From the NCBI GenBank assembly GCA_903837605.1, contig CAILVF010000003.1:1-64000 (forward strand): DNA of 64,000 nucleotides, written 5' to 3'. This document shows, piece by piece, positions 6,014 through 16,900 of the stretch. The notes below the pieces were generated by a model. The model did no database searches. It was not told the DNA's origin and was given only the letters and a program-made list of their open reading frames with translations. This stretch comes from an uncultured Bacteroidales bacterium. Lineage in GTDB: Bacteria; Bacteroidota; Bacteroidia; Bacteroidales; FEN-979. Each line of letters opens with the position of its first letter. Position 1 is the first letter of the stretch. Position numbers and translations under genes: made by a program.

Positions 6014-8962
6014 ATGCAATCCGACGAGGAAAATAACGGAACAATCTCAAACGGCGATTCTCCCGAACTGGAATCCGGCTCCCTCTCCAAGACGATCCAC
6101 CTGAACGATATGTACCAGGGATGGTTCCTCGATTACGCTTCTTATGTCATCCTGGAACGGGCTGTGCCGGAAATCAACGATGGCCTGAAACCTGTCCAGA
6201 GGCGTATACTTCATTCCATGAAGGAGCTTGATGACGGGCGCTATAACAAAGTGGCAAATATCATCGGCCATACCATGAAATACCATCCTCACGGGGATGT
6301 ATCGATCGGTGACGCTCTTGTGCAACTCGGCCAGAAAGACCTGCTTATAGATTGTCAGGGGAACTGGGGAAACATACTTACCGGCGACAGCGCAGCAGCA
6401 TCAAGGTATATCGAGGCAAGATTGTCAAAATTCGCCCTTGACGTTTTATTTAATCCAAAAACGACCACCTGGAAATCGTCTTATGATGGCAGGAATAAAG
6501 AGCCGGTGGCCCTGCCTTCAAAATTCCCGCTATTGCTTGCGATGGGCGTTGAAGGGATCGCCGTGGGGCTGGCATCCAAGATCCTTCCGCATAATTTCAA
6601 TGAACTCATAGATGCTTCCATTAAAATACTGCAGGATAAGGAATTTGAACTTTTCCCTGATTTCCTGACCGGCGGCATGATCGATGCCTCCAGGTATAAC
6701 GACGGATTACGGGGAGGGAAACTGAGGGTGAGGGCCAGGATAGTTCAGGAGGATAAAAAAACGCTTAAAATAACAGAGATCCCTTTCGGAACTACAACCG
6801 GCTCAATTATTGATTCTATTCTTACTGCCAACGACAAAGGGAAGATCAAGATCCGGAAGATAGATGACAATACGGCTGAAAACGTAGAGGTGCTAATCCA
6901 TCTTGCCCCCGGAGTGTCGCCTGATACCACGATGGATGCCTTATATGCATTTACCGAATGCGAAGTTTCAATTTCTCCCAACTCATGCGTTATTCAGAAC
7001 GGGAAACCTGTTTTTATCGGTGTTTCAGAGATACTCAGGCATAACACCCGGCAAACAGTCGATCTCCTGAAACTTGAACTGACCATTAAACTTGAAGAGC
7101 TCAACGAGCAGCTGCATTATTCCTCCCTTGAGAAGATATTCATTGAAAATGAGGTCTATGAAGGGATTAAGAAATGCAGGACCGATGAGGAAATCGATAC
7201 AGCAATCCGAAAAGGGCTGAAACCATTTGCAAAACAGATCATCAGGGCTGTAAACGACGATGATATCAGGCGGCTCAGGAAGATCCCCATCGAACGTATC
7301 TCCAAATTCAATTCAGCCAAAGCTGATGAGGTGATGAAGGGCATCAGGCTCGATATGGAAGAAGTGCAAAACCATCTCGACCATCTTATCGATTATGCCA
7401 TTGAATACTACCGGCAGATCCGGAAAAAATACGGTAAGAACCGTGACCGGAAAACCGAAATCCGGAATTTCGAGGTTATCGAGGCTGTCAAGGTTGCTGC
7501 TGCCAACGAGAAACTTTACGTAAACCGTGAAGAAGGATTTGCAGGCACCGGTTTGCGCAAGGATGAATTTGTTTGCGATTGCTCCGATATTGACGATATC
7601 ATAGTGTTCAGGGACGATGGTACTTTCATCGTGACCAAAGTGGCCGAAAAGGTCTTCGTTGGGCAGAACGTTACCTATATCAATGTCTTCCAGAAGAACG
7701 ACAGCCGGACGGTATACAATGTGATCTACCGCGACGGCAAGAACGGGAAGATCATGGTAAAAAGGTTCAGCGTGCTGGGGGTTACCCGCGATAAGGAATA
7801 TGCTTCCACGAAAGGCACGGCCGGCTCAAAGATGCTCTATTTCACTGCAAACCCCAACGGGGAGGCTGAGGTGGTGCGAGTGGAACTGAAACCCAAGCCC
7901 AGGCTTAAAAAAACTTCCTTTGACTTTGATTTTGCCAGCATTTCAATCAAGGGGAGGAATTCCATGGGGAATACCCTGACGAAATACGCAGTGCGGAAGA
8001 TCGAGATCAGGCAGGAAGGTGTTTCAACACTGGGCTCCCTTAACATCTGGTATGACGATACAGTGCAGCGCCTGAACACCGAAGGCCGCGGCCTGCTGCT
8101 GGGGGCATTCGAGGGTGCCGACCGTATCCTCACGGTGATGCAAAGCGGTTCGTACAAACTGACTTCCTTCGACCTGTCGGCACACTTCGAAGAGGATATG
8201 ATACTGATCGAAAAGCATGACCCGTCAAGGGTCTTTACATCAATCTACCAGGAAACGGCTACCAGGCAGTATTATATTAAGCGCTTCACTGTTGAACTTA
8301 CCGAGAAAAAAGTAGAATTTGTTGAGCCAGGAGACAAAATGGTACTGTTCACGTTTGAAAAGTATCCCCAGCTGGAGATGCTGTTCGATATGAAGCTGAA
8401 AACCAAAGGAACTGAATCGGAAATTATCTCTGTTCATGAATTCATAGGCATAAAGGGAGTCAAAGCGAAAGGCAGGAAACTTACCTTGTATCCTGTGAAA
8501 AAGATAGACTGGCTGGAACCACTTCAGATTACTGAGCCTGAGATCCCGGCAGAGGGATCCGACGGGCAGGGAACTCAGGATGAACATGCCCTTGAGCCGG
8601 CCATTGAACTTCCGCTGGCTGTAACCGTAGAAACTGCAGAATCTCAGGAGATCCTGAATACGGCCAGTGCCGGTGAAAGTCCTTCAAAAGTGAAAAAGCC
8701 ATCCGCAAAACAAAAAACCGAAAAGAAATCCTTACCAGGGAACAAACCCGAAGACAGACCTTCACAAGACGAGGTTTCAGGAGAAGGGCCTAAAGCAGAA
8801 CCCAGGCTTAAACCGGGGCCCAGACCCAAACCGGGCATAAAACCCAAACCTGAACCTGAACCGGGAACCAGTTCTGGTATACAAGAAAAGCCAGCCCCGA
8901 AAAAGACAGGCAGGAAGAAATCCAAGGAAGAACCTGAAGGAGAACAAATGGAACTGTTTTAA
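6014..8962 (+). CDS. parC: DNA topoisomerase IV subunit A
   Basis: This is the breakage-reunion subunit of topoisomerase IV, which separates linked daughter chromosomes. The GyrA/ParC core begins near residue 33 (MYQGWFLDYASYVILERAVP). It contains the HPHGD helix at 91-95 and the catalytic tyrosine Y132 in AASRYIEARL. The beta-pinwheel C-terminal domain covers roughly 500-830. A low-complexity tail rich in Lys, Pro and Glu fills the last ~130 residues and makes the protein 982 residues long. The residue equivalent to the quinolone-site serine of GyrA is valine (V96). The IGDALVQLGQ context fits Bacteroidota ParC rather than GyrA. The partner gene parE is not in this window. Confidence 0.93.
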   Translation: MQSDEENNGTISNGDSPELESGSLSKTIHLNDMYQGWFLDYASYVILERAVPEINDGLKPVQRRILHSMKELDDGRYNKVANIIGHTMKYHPHGDVSIGDALVQLGQKDLLIDCQGNWGNILTGDSAAASRYIEARLSKFALDVLFNPKTTTWKSSYDGRNKEPVALPSKFPLLLAMGVEGIAVGLASKILPHNFNELIDASIKILQDKEFELFPDFLTGGMIDASRYNDGLRGGKLRVRARIVQEDKKTLKITEIPFGTTTGSIIDSILTANDKGKIKIRKIDDNTAENVEVLIHLAPGVSPDTTMDALYAFTECEVSISPNSCVIQNGKPVFIGVSEILRHNTRQTVDLLKLELTIKLEELNEQLHYSSLEKIFIENEVYEGIKKCRTDEEIDTAIRKGLKPFAKQIIRAVNDDDIRRLRKIPIERISKFNSAKADEVMKGIRLDMEEVQNHLDHLIDYAIEYYRQIRKKYGKNRDRKTEIRNFEVIEAVKVAAANEKLYVNREEGFAGTGLRKDEFVCDCSDIDDIIVFRDDGTFIVTKVAEKVFVGQNVTYINVFQKNDSRTVYNVIYRDGKNGKIMVKRFSVLGVTRDKEYASTKGTAGSKMLYFTANPNGEAEVVRVELKPKPRLKKTSFDFDFASISIKGRNSMGNTLTKYAVRKIEIRQEGVSTLGSLNIWYDDTVQRLNTEGRGLLLGAFEGADRILTVMQSGSYKLTSFDLSAHFEEDMILIEKHDPSRVFTSIYQETATRQYYIKRFTVELTEKKVEFVEPGDKMVLFTFEKYPQLEMLFDMKLKTKGTESEIISVHEFIGIKGVKAKGRKLTLYPVKKIDWLEPLQITEPEIPAEGSDGQGTQDEHALEPAIELPLAVTVETAESQEILNTASAGESPSKVKKPSAKQKTEKKSLPGNKPEDRPSQDEVSGEGPKAEPRLKPGPRPKPGIKPKPEPEPGTSSGIQEKPAPKKTGRKKSKEEPEGEQMELF

Positions 8963-9000
8963 TTTTGCAGGCAGTACCGGTCCAAAATCAAAATCTTACT

Positions 9001-10209
9001 ATGAACGACAATAAAATACTTGCTCTTACCGACGATGTTTCCTGGATAGGTGTTCTTGACCGTGATATTGTGACTTTCGATGTGGTCATGGAAACGAAAT
9101 ACGGAACTACCTACAATTCCTATTTCATCAACGCCGGAAAAAAAGTTGTTATTGAAACTGTCAAGGAAGGTTTCTGGGAGGTTTATCTCAGTAAACTCAC
9201 CTCATTGGTTGACCCTGCTGAGATTGATTATATTGTAATGGATCATACCGAACCCGACCATTCGGGATGCCTTGCAAAACTCCTGGCAATTGCGCCGAAA
9301 GCAAAGGTCGTCGGAAGCGGCAACGCTATCCGCTACCTGAAGGACCTTCTTGGTTTTGAATTCCCGCATCTGACGGTGAAAGATGGCCATACCCTGGACA
9401 TTGGCAATAAAACCCTGAAATTCATTGCGGCTGCAAACCTGCACTGGCCCGATTCGATCATGACATACCTGGTCGAAGAAAAAATTCTTTTTACGTGCGA
9501 CATTTTCGGGGAACATTTCTGCAATGAAAATATGTTTGATGACGAGGTGCCCGATTTCAGCGATGCGTTCAGGTATTATTTCGACGTGATCATGAAACCA
9601 TACAGCCGGTTCATGCTTCAGGCCATTGAACGTATGAGGCCTCTTGACATCAGCATAATCGCACCCGGCCATGGGATGATCCTCAGAAAGGACTGGAAGC
9701 ACTGGGTTGACGCAACCGTTAAATATTGCGAGGAATATCTCAGGAATCCATACCGGAATAAGGTTTTCCTTGGGTATGTCTCTGCCTACCATAATACAGG
9801 GCTGATTGCTGAAAAAATAGCAGAAGGCATTCGTTCCGTGGGGGATATCGATGTTGATCTCTGTAATATCGAATACATGGAAATTCATACAATCGAGCAG
9901 AAACTGATGCAGAGTTCCGGCATCGTGCTGGGTTGCCCGACCTTCAGCCAGAATATTTTGCTCCCTGTATACCAGGTCTTCGCTGCGATTAACCCGATCA
10001 GGGACCGGGGGAAACTCGCTGCGGTATTCGGATCTTACGGATGGAGCGGGGAAGGAGCAAAGATCATGACCTCCGCCCTTATCAATCTTAAACTGAATGT
10101 GATGGATGAGGGGCTGATGATTAAATTCACTCCCCACGCTGAAACCTTGCAGAAATGCTTTGATTACGGCAAGGAATACGGGGAAAAATTCATCCGTAAG
10201 GAACAGTAG
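9001..10209 (+). CDS. flavodiiron protein (A-type flavoprotein, FprA-like)
   Basis: This cytoplasmic enzyme of 402 residues reduces O2 to water or NO to N2O, protecting anaerobes. The N-terminal metallo-beta-lactamase-like domain has the full di-iron ligand set: H82, E84, D86 and H87 (DHTEPDHSG), H148, D167 and H224 (APGHG). The flavodoxin domain begins near residue 255 (KVFLGYVSAYHNTG) and includes the FMN loop FGSYGWSGEG. No rubredoxin domain is attached, so electrons must come from a separate donor. I chose the ATG at 9001; an upstream TTG in the same frame adds only non-conserved residues. Confidence 0.93.
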   Translation: MNDNKILALTDDVSWIGVLDRDIVTFDVVMETKYGTTYNSYFINAGKKVVIETVKEGFWEVYLSKLTSLVDPAEIDYIVMDHTEPDHSGCLAKLLAIAPKAKVVGSGNAIRYLKDLLGFEFPHLTVKDGHTLDIGNKTLKFIAAANLHWPDSIMTYLVEEKILFTCDIFGEHFCNENMFDDEVPDFSDAFRYYFDVIMKPYSRFMLQAIERMRPLDISIIAPGHGMILRKDWKHWVDATVKYCEEYLRNPYRNKVFLGYVSAYHNTGLIAEKIAEGIRSVGDIDVDLCNIEYMEIHTIEQKLMQSSGIVLGCPTFSQNILLPVYQVFAAINPIRDRGKLAAVFGSYGWSGEGAKIMTSALINLKLNVMDEGLMIKFTPHAETLQKCFDYGKEYGEKFIRKEQ

Positions 10210-10226
10210 AAATTAAACACGGCCTC

Positions 10227-11969
10227 TTGAAAAAGGAAAATTTCGTTTATCCTGCCCTGATAATTATAGCCGGCATCGCAGCTTATTCAAATTCCTTTTG
10301 CTGTTCCTTCCATTTTGACGACTTTCCCAATATTGTCTGCAATCCTGCTATATGGGAACTTCCGGACTGGAAAGCCTGGATGTTCTTCAATCCATACAGG
10401 CCGGTTGCATTTTTCACTTTTGCCCTGAATTATCATTTTGGTTTGCTTGACGTATTTGGCTACCATCTGGTAAACCTTACCATCCACCTGCTCAACGCCT
10501 TATTGTTATGGAAACTTATCAGGCTGATATTTAGTTCACCATACCTGGCCAAACACCCTCTTGCAGCTTCAGCCGGGAGCATTGCTTTTTATACGGCCCT
10601 GCTTTTTACCTTGCATCCCCTGATGACCGAATCGGTTACCTATATTGTTCAAAGGCTTGTAAGCCTTGCATCGATGTTCTGCCTGCTTTCACTGGTGCTG
10701 TTCACAAAAGGGCTGTTATCCCTCAGGCCCTCCCTGCGTATTGGTTTCCTTCTTGGCGCGGGCTTTTCGGCCTTACTTGGTTTTTTTACCAAAGAAACCG
10801 CCTGGTCATTGCCCCTGCTGATGCTGATGCTGTACTTTTTCTTTTTTTTCAGGCCGGATGAATCTAAGCGGTTCCCCGGCCGGGTCCTGCTCATTGTAAT
10901 GTTTGCGGTTCTGATCCTAGTGGCAGGGGCTGCTATAGGATCAGGAAAATATTTTCACCTGATCCCGCCCCGCGAAGGGCATCCCTACTTCATAACCCCT
11001 GCCAGTTATTATTACACCCAGGTTAATGTGATATTCACTTACCTGCGGCTCATTTTCCTGCCTGTAAACCAAACACTGGATTATAATTATCCGGTAACGC
11101 TCAGCCTGGCCAATCCTCATGTACTGGTAAAACTTGCGGGTCTTATCATCCTGATATCGGCAGCAGCCTGGCTTTACAATAAGGAAAGGATGGTTTCTTT
11201 CGGATTGCTCTGGTTTTTTATCACAATTGCGCCACAATGCCTGGTGCCCCGCTCTAATTTTATTTTTGAACACAGGGTTTATTTAAGTGCCGCCGGGATT
11301 ATCCTGGTCTGGGTCATTCTGTTTTATTACCTTTTCGGAAGGGTCAGCCTGGTGAGAAAATCTCTGAGGCCCGGCATTTCCGCACACAGGCAGGCTGTTT
11401 TAAGCCTTGCCGGCCTCCTTTTGCTTTTACAGTGCGGTGTTCTTGGATGGATGACCCGTGAGAGGAACAAAGTATGGACTGATGAGTACACCCTGTGGAG
11501 TGATTGCCTGCGTAAAGCTCCAGGCAGCGCCCGTGCCATGGTGAACCTGGGCGGTGAACAGCTTAGCCGGCGGGAATATACGGCGGCGATCGGCAATTTT
11601 ACCCGGGCGATCGTGATTTTTCCTTTATATATGCAGGCATGGAGCAGCAGGGCGGCAGCCAGGATCGACCTTGGCGATAATGAAAAGGCCGTTGAGGAAC
11701 TGAATTTTGCTCTGCTCCAGGTCCCTGGTTTTGCTGATGCTTATATCAACAGGGGCATTGCTTTTCGTAATTTGAAACAGTTTGATGCCTCGGTCAGTGA
11801 CTTTACAAATGCAATTTCATTAAAACCAGACAGGTCTGATACTTATTTTCAAAGGGCTTTAAGTTTTTGGATGTCAGGGCGTAATGACGCTGCTTTGAAG
11901 GATTTAATGCTGGCAGCTTCATTGAAAAACCAGGATGCGATCAGTTTCCTTCAGAAAAATCTTCGATAA
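10227..11969 (+). CDS. GT-C type membrane glycosyltransferase-like protein with C-terminal TPRs
   Basis: The 580-residue integral membrane protein starts with about ten hydrophobic helices. Its N-terminal loop contains HFDDFPNI, where the paired acidic residues occur where GT-C mannosyltransferases (PMT/TMTC-like) carry their catalytic Asp. After the last helix (around residue 390) come about three tetratricopeptide repeats. This architecture is common in Bacteroidota and resembles eukaryotic TMTC O-mannosyltransferases, but donor and acceptor are unknown. The start is a TTG at 10227 (LKKENFVYP), as no ATG lies before the first helix. It follows the flavodiiron gene by 17 bases and could share its transcript. 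Confidence 0.75.
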   Translation: MKKENFVYPALIIIAGIAAYSNSFCCSFHFDDFPNIVCNPAIWELPDWKAWMFFNPYRPVAFFTFALNYHFGLLDVFGYHLVNLTIHLLNALLLWKLIRLIFSSPYLAKHPLAASAGSIAFYTALLFTLHPLMTESVTYIVQRLVSLASMFCLLSLVLFTKGLLSLRPSLRIGFLLGAGFSALLGFFTKETAWSLPLLMLMLYFFFFFRPDESKRFPGRVLLIVMFAVLILVAGAAIGSGKYFHLIPPREGHPYFITPASYYYTQVNVIFTYLRLIFLPVNQTLDYNYPVTLSLANPHVLVKLAGLIILISAAAWLYNKERMVSFGLLWFFITIAPQCLVPRSNFIFEHRVYLSAAGIILVWVILFYYLFGRVSLVRKSLRPGISAHRQAVLSLAGLLLLLQCGVLGWMTRERNKVWTDEYTLWSDCLRKAPGSARAMVNLGGEQLSRREYTAAIGNFTRAIVIFPLYMQAWSSRAAARIDLGDNEKAVEELNFALLQVPGFADAYINRGIAFRNLKQFDASVSDFTNAISLKPDRSDTYFQRALSFWMSGRNDAALKDLMLAASLKNQDAISFLQKNLR

Positions 11970-12013
11970 TAATTTTACGGCATAATATTTGTAAGAAAGA
12001 GTAGTTTTGTATT

Positions 12014-12856
12014 ATGATGTCTATGATAAAAAGCCTGGCATGTATTCTGGGGCTTAGCCTGCTCTTTCTTGCTTCATGTTTGCCGGAGCAGAAACTCGCA
12101 CAGGATTTTGTAAAAAGCGGCCCGAGGATCAGGCTGATGGTAACGCCTCCTGACTATATCTATAAATACAATCATAAGGGGGAAGACATTGACGGGTTTG
12201 ATCAAATGACCGGCAAGCAGCAGGATTCGGCCCTTCTTTACAGCAGCCTGTTTATTCAGAGGATCAGCGATTCTGCCCTGCTTGAAGATTATGTGAACCA
12301 GTTCATCGCGGCATTAAGAAAAGCTAATTTCGAGGTTTTCCTGCCTGACCAGACTGATTCCTTTTTAAGTGAACAGGCTCAGGCATACATGCTGAACATT
12401 AGCCAGATCCAGCTCGATGAGTACACTTACCCCCTCGAGGATAAGGAGCCTATAAATGATACGGTTTATTACAGGAAATTCAATCTGAATGCTATGGATT
12501 TCAGCGTTTGGTTTGAACTTAGTAAAGTTAATGCCACCAAACCCAAAAAGACTGTTTTATATGATTCCCAGTCGGCATATGACAGTTTTGACGGTAATTT
12601 CATCGTGGATCCCTGGACAAACTCGGTCAGGTATAAATATCATATCGATTCATTGTCGTTAAACAACATTTACGAAATGGCCAGTTATCTGGGAAAGAAG
12701 CACGGGGAATACCTGTTTGACTTTTTTATGAACCAGTGGGTGGCATTCAATCTGCCTCAGAACCAGTACGGCTCATACTACTATCATTACAACCGCCAGA
12801 GGAAAATGATGGAAGCTACCGATGATGACCGGTTTCAGCTGCTTAACGACAGGTAA
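12014..12856 (+). CDS. predicted lipoprotein of unknown function
   Basis: The 280-residue product has a lipoprotein signal (LLFLASC, Cys near residue 22). The mature part is rich in aromatic residues and has no family I can name. ATG codons occur at 12014, 12017 and 12023; the third would give the most typical leader (MIKSLACILG). A TAnnTTTG box (TAGTTTTG, 12002-12009) lies so close upstream that the later start is favoured. The gene converges on tsaD with a four-base gap. Confidence 0.7.
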   Translation: MMSMIKSLACILGLSLLFLASCLPEQKLAQDFVKSGPRIRLMVTPPDYIYKYNHKGEDIDGFDQMTGKQQDSALLYSSLFIQRISDSALLEDYVNQFIAALRKANFEVFLPDQTDSFLSEQAQAYMLNISQIQLDEYTYPLEDKEPINDTVYYRKFNLNAMDFSVWFELSKVNATKPKKTVLYDSQSAYDSFDGNFIVDPWTNSVRYKYHIDSLSLNNIYEMASYLGKKHGEYLFDFFMNQWVAFNLPQNQYGSYYYHYNRQRKMMEATDDDRFQLLNDR

Positions 12857-12860
12857 ATGA

Positions 12861-13880
12861 TCAGAAACTGCTCCTTGCATAAGGTGCATCCGACTGACTG
12901 GAAAATTCCTTTTTCAAATATTTGTAATACCCGGTAACTGCAATCATTGCAGCATTATCGGTTGTGTATGCCAGAGGTGGTATGTAAACGTTCCATCCCT
13001 TTTCATGCTTCAGGTCGGCCAGCCTTGATCTTAATCCAGAATTTGCCGAAACGCCACCTGCAATGGCTATTTCACGAATACCGGTCTCTCCGGCTGCTTT
13101 TTCCAGCCTTAACAGGAGAATATCAAGAATCGTTCTCTGAATGGAAGCGCAGAGGTCGGCCTTATTTTTCTCAATGAAGTTTTCATCCAGTTTCAACTGA
13201 TCCCTCAGGAAGTACAATATGGACGTCTTTAAGCCACTGAAGCTGAAATCAAGGCCGGGAATATTTGGTTTCGCAAAGCTGAAACGCATGGGATCCCCTT
13301 TGCTTGCAAGAGTGTCCACAACAGGGCCGCCGGGATAGGGGAGTCCCATGATCTTGGCCGCCTTGTCAAAAGTCTCGCCGGCAGCATCATCGATGGTCTG
13401 GCCAATAATATGCATATCAAAATGATCCCTCACTAGAACTATCTGGGTATGTCCTCCCGAGACCGTCAGGCATAGAAAAGGGAAGGAAGGAACAGGATTC
13501 GACCTGGCCGTGTTGCGGATAAAATGGGCAAGGATGTGGGCCTGGAGATGGTTTACCTCAATGAGAGGGATGTTAAGCCCCATGGCAAATGCTTTGGAAA
13601 AAGAAGCTCCCACAAGAAGCGACCCGAGCAATCCGGGCCCCCGGGTATAGGCAACGGCAGAAAGCTGATTTTTACCTATATTTGCTTTTTGCAGTGCGGC
13701 ATGTATCACCGGTATGATATTCTGCTGGTGGGCACGGGATGCAAGCTCGGGAACCACGCCACCGAAAGAGGCATGGATGTCCTGGTTTGCCGTGATGTTT
13801 GACAGAATGACATCATCGGCAATCAAAGCAGCAGCTGTGTCGTCACAGGAAGATTCAATACCAAGAATGTATACAGGCAT
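12861..13880 (-). CDS. tsaD: tRNA N6-adenosine threonylcarbamoyltransferase
   Basis: TsaD transfers the threonylcarbamoyl group to A37 of ANN-decoding tRNAs, together with TsaB and TsaE. The 339-residue protein starts MPVYILGIESSCDDTAAAL, has the metal-binding histidines of the HQQNI and NHLQAHIL motifs, and contains the ASKH-fold glycine motifs (TVSGGHTQ, IAGGVSANSGLR). I chose the ATG at 13880, because the 16 residues encoded upstream in the same frame are not conserved. Its 5' end faces tamB, and the intergenic space contains the tamB start problem described under findings. Confidence 0.95.
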   Translation of the reverse strand: MPVYILGIESSCDDTAAALIADDVILSNITANQDIHASFGGVVPELASRAHQQNIIPVIHAALQKANIGKNQLSAVAYTRGPGLLGSLLVGASFSKAFAMGLNIPLIEVNHLQAHILAHFIRNTARSNPVPSFPFLCLTVSGGHTQIVLVRDHFDMHIIGQTIDDAAGETFDKAAKIMGLPYPGGPVVDTLASKGDPMRFSFAKPNIPGLDFSFSGLKTSILYFLRDQLKLDENFIEKNKADLCASIQRTILDILLLRLEKAAGETGIREIAIAGGVSANSGLRSRLADLKHEKGWNVYIPPLAYTTDNAAMIAVTGYYKYLKKEFSSQSDAPYARSSF

Positions 13881-13990
13881 CTTGAAAATAATATTCCGGG
13901 GATGCCCCGGCTCAGCGATATGGGGCAATCCTGGAAAAACAAAGCAAAAGTACCATAAAAACGCTGATCAAAATATTTGTCTATGCCTGC

Positions 13991-16900
13991 GTGATCATTT
14001 TTTCACTCGCTTTCACGCTATGGTCGGTGGTCCGCAGCCCGGGAGTGCAAACCCTGGTGGTAAGGATAGCTGCGGCTTATTTATCGAAAGAATGGAAAAC
14101 TGAAGTGCGGATCAGGAGTTTTAACCTGAATCCCTGGGATGGTCTTATTATCAATGATATAAGCATTAAAGACCGTAAGGGCGAATATGCTTTGAATGCG
14201 AAAGAAATTTCGGTACGACCGGGGCTCATACAGTTTAAAAAACACAGGATTAATATTGATAAAGTATTTATCGACCATGGCATAGTGCAGCTACTCGTGC
14301 ACAAAGGTGACACTTCCCTGAATATCCAGCCATTCATTGATTATTTTGCAACAAAAGATACAACACGTAAACCCGATACCGTAAAAGGCAGGCCCTGGGA
14401 CCTTACCGTTTCCAATGTCATTATGAATTCCACCAGGTTTCATCTTGAAAATATGAACACCGAGAGGACTCCAGTTGGTATGGATTATGCTAATATTGAT
14501 GTGAGTGACATCAATCTTCACCTTACCGACCTGCGCTTTGATGCAGACACAATCCGTGCCAATATCAAGGACCTTTCTGCTAAAGAACGCTGCGGTTTTC
14601 ATGTACAGCACCTCAGCGGGGAATTCCATGTAAGCCCGGGTTTTCTTAAAGCCAATCACCTGAAAGTCCTTACCGACAATTCTGATCTCTCACTAAGTTT
14701 TGCTTTCCTTTATCCCTCCTGGAGCGCCTATAATGATTTCCTGAATGCCATCACCATAAAGGCAGATATTTCTCCAACCTATCTCGACCTCGCGGATATC
14801 GGTTTTTTTGCCCCGGATATCCGGAGGATGAAAGACCGCTTCAGGTTTGAAGGGAAAATAGACGGAACGGTCAGTAACTTCAGGGCCAGGGATTTCAGGA
14901 TCGCCTATGGCACGAATACTTATTTCTGGGGTAATATCAGGGCGTTCGGACTTCCAAATGTGGAAGAGACCTTCGTTGACCTGGCCGTTAAAACAATGAC
15001 CACCAATAAGCAGGACATAGAATCGTTCCTGCTTCCGAGTGCCGACGACAGCATCCGATTGCCAGGCATTCTGGCTAATATCGGGGTGCTTAGTTTTACC
15101 GGGAATTTTACGGGTTATTACAACGATTTCGTTTCCAATGCGCTTTTCAGGACCAACCTGGGTAATGTGCGTACCGACCTGATCATGCACCGCACCCATG
15201 ATGAATATAAGCTTTCTTACCAGGGGCAGCTCGACGTTACAGGTTTTGATATCGGTAAACTCATCGGCGACACTGCATCCATCGGAGTCACAACTTTCAG
15301 GGGGGAGATTAAAGGCAAAGGCCTGAGCTCTGCCAATGCAGATGTTGAATTGAACATACATGTTGATTCAACAAGGCTGTTGAGATACAATTATCATAAA
15401 GTCGACCTGAGGGGCCTTCTGTTCGATAAACGATTCACCGGCTACCTCGATGTTGCCGACCCCAACCTCGCATTGAGCTTCGTAGGGATGATGAATTTCT
15501 CTGATTCCATCCCGGGATTTGATTTTAGCGCTGAAATAAAACATGCCCAGCTGTTCAACCTTGGATTCCTGCACCGCGACAGTACAGAGATCATCGCCAG
15601 TGTGATCAAAGCCAATTTTACCGGTAACAAGCTTGATAATATTAACGGGTACATCGGACTTGAAAATACCAATTATGTGGAAGGCAACAAGTCGATTCAT
15701 ATGAAAAAACTGATGCTCACAAATGCCATAAATGAAAAGGGGGATAAATCATATCATTTGAAATCAGATTTCGTAGATGCCGACATGAGCGGTAATTTCA
15801 GCTTCAAACAGGTTGTTCCATCCCTGTATACTTTTATTAAAAACTACCTGGCTTCGTTTTACCTTAAAGACTCGGTCAAGTATGAGGCCCTGGTCACATC
15901 AGGCCAGGTATTGAAATGCAATGTAAGATTTAAAAATACCGAACAGCTTACCAATATTTTTATCCCCTTTCTGAAAGTTTCGGAAAATGCAACCCTGGAA
16001 GGTTCCTATGATGAGCTGAAAGGCCTGTTATCGCTGAAAGGAAATGCTCCATTCATCGATGTGTCGGGTATTTATATCCCGAACTGGTATGTCGATGCCC
16101 AGACCAGCAGCAGGGAGTTAACACTGAACACCGGTTCAGATGCCGTTTACTTTAAAAAAGCTTCAAAAAATGACAGTATTGAGGTTAAGCTTGACACCTT
16201 TAATCTCAGGTCCCACATCCATCATGATACCATACTGTATGCCTTTTCATGGACCGAGGCGGGGCGCCTGAGTGGTTTTGACGGATACGTGAGTTTCCTG
16301 AACAATCCGAAGACTGAGATCAAGATCACCAATATGGGCGTTTTGTTAAATAACCGCGAATGGACCGTTGACCGGGAGAATTATATAACCATCGATACCA
16401 ACCTGATCGATATTCACCGTTTGTTTTTCACTACGGCAGACCAGTTCATGAGGGCCGACGGTATCATCTCAGCGAGACCCCAGGATACCCTTTCACTTGC
16501 TTTTAATGAAGTAGACATCTCTCCCCTCGACAGGCTTACCGGGAGCACAGCCATCGATGTGGAAGGTATGCTCAGCGGGAAAGTGAAACTGACAAATGTA
16601 TACAAGGACATAAGGTTGCTCTCAGATCTGAGGCTTGACAAATTCAAATTCAACAAGGAGCTTTTAGGCGATGCAATCCTGAATGTGAATTACGTTAAAG
16701 CCGACAACCGGTTTGATGTAAGGTCCCGCATTGAATATACAGGCAATGTCGGGAAAAACATTCCGTTCGACCTGAGCGGGAGCTTTTATGCCGGGAAAAC
16801 ACCCCGCCTTGATTTTACCCTTGACCTGAAGAACCTGAACCTGAAAATGCTGCAGCCGTTTGTGAAGAGCTTTATGTCGGGTCTTAACGGCTGGGCATCG

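Noticed and set aside
9202-10137. Minus-strand 311-residue frame opposite the flavodiiron protein
   Set aside because: The plus strand has complete catalytic motifs over the same bases; the minus frame has no recognisable motif and is a shadow.
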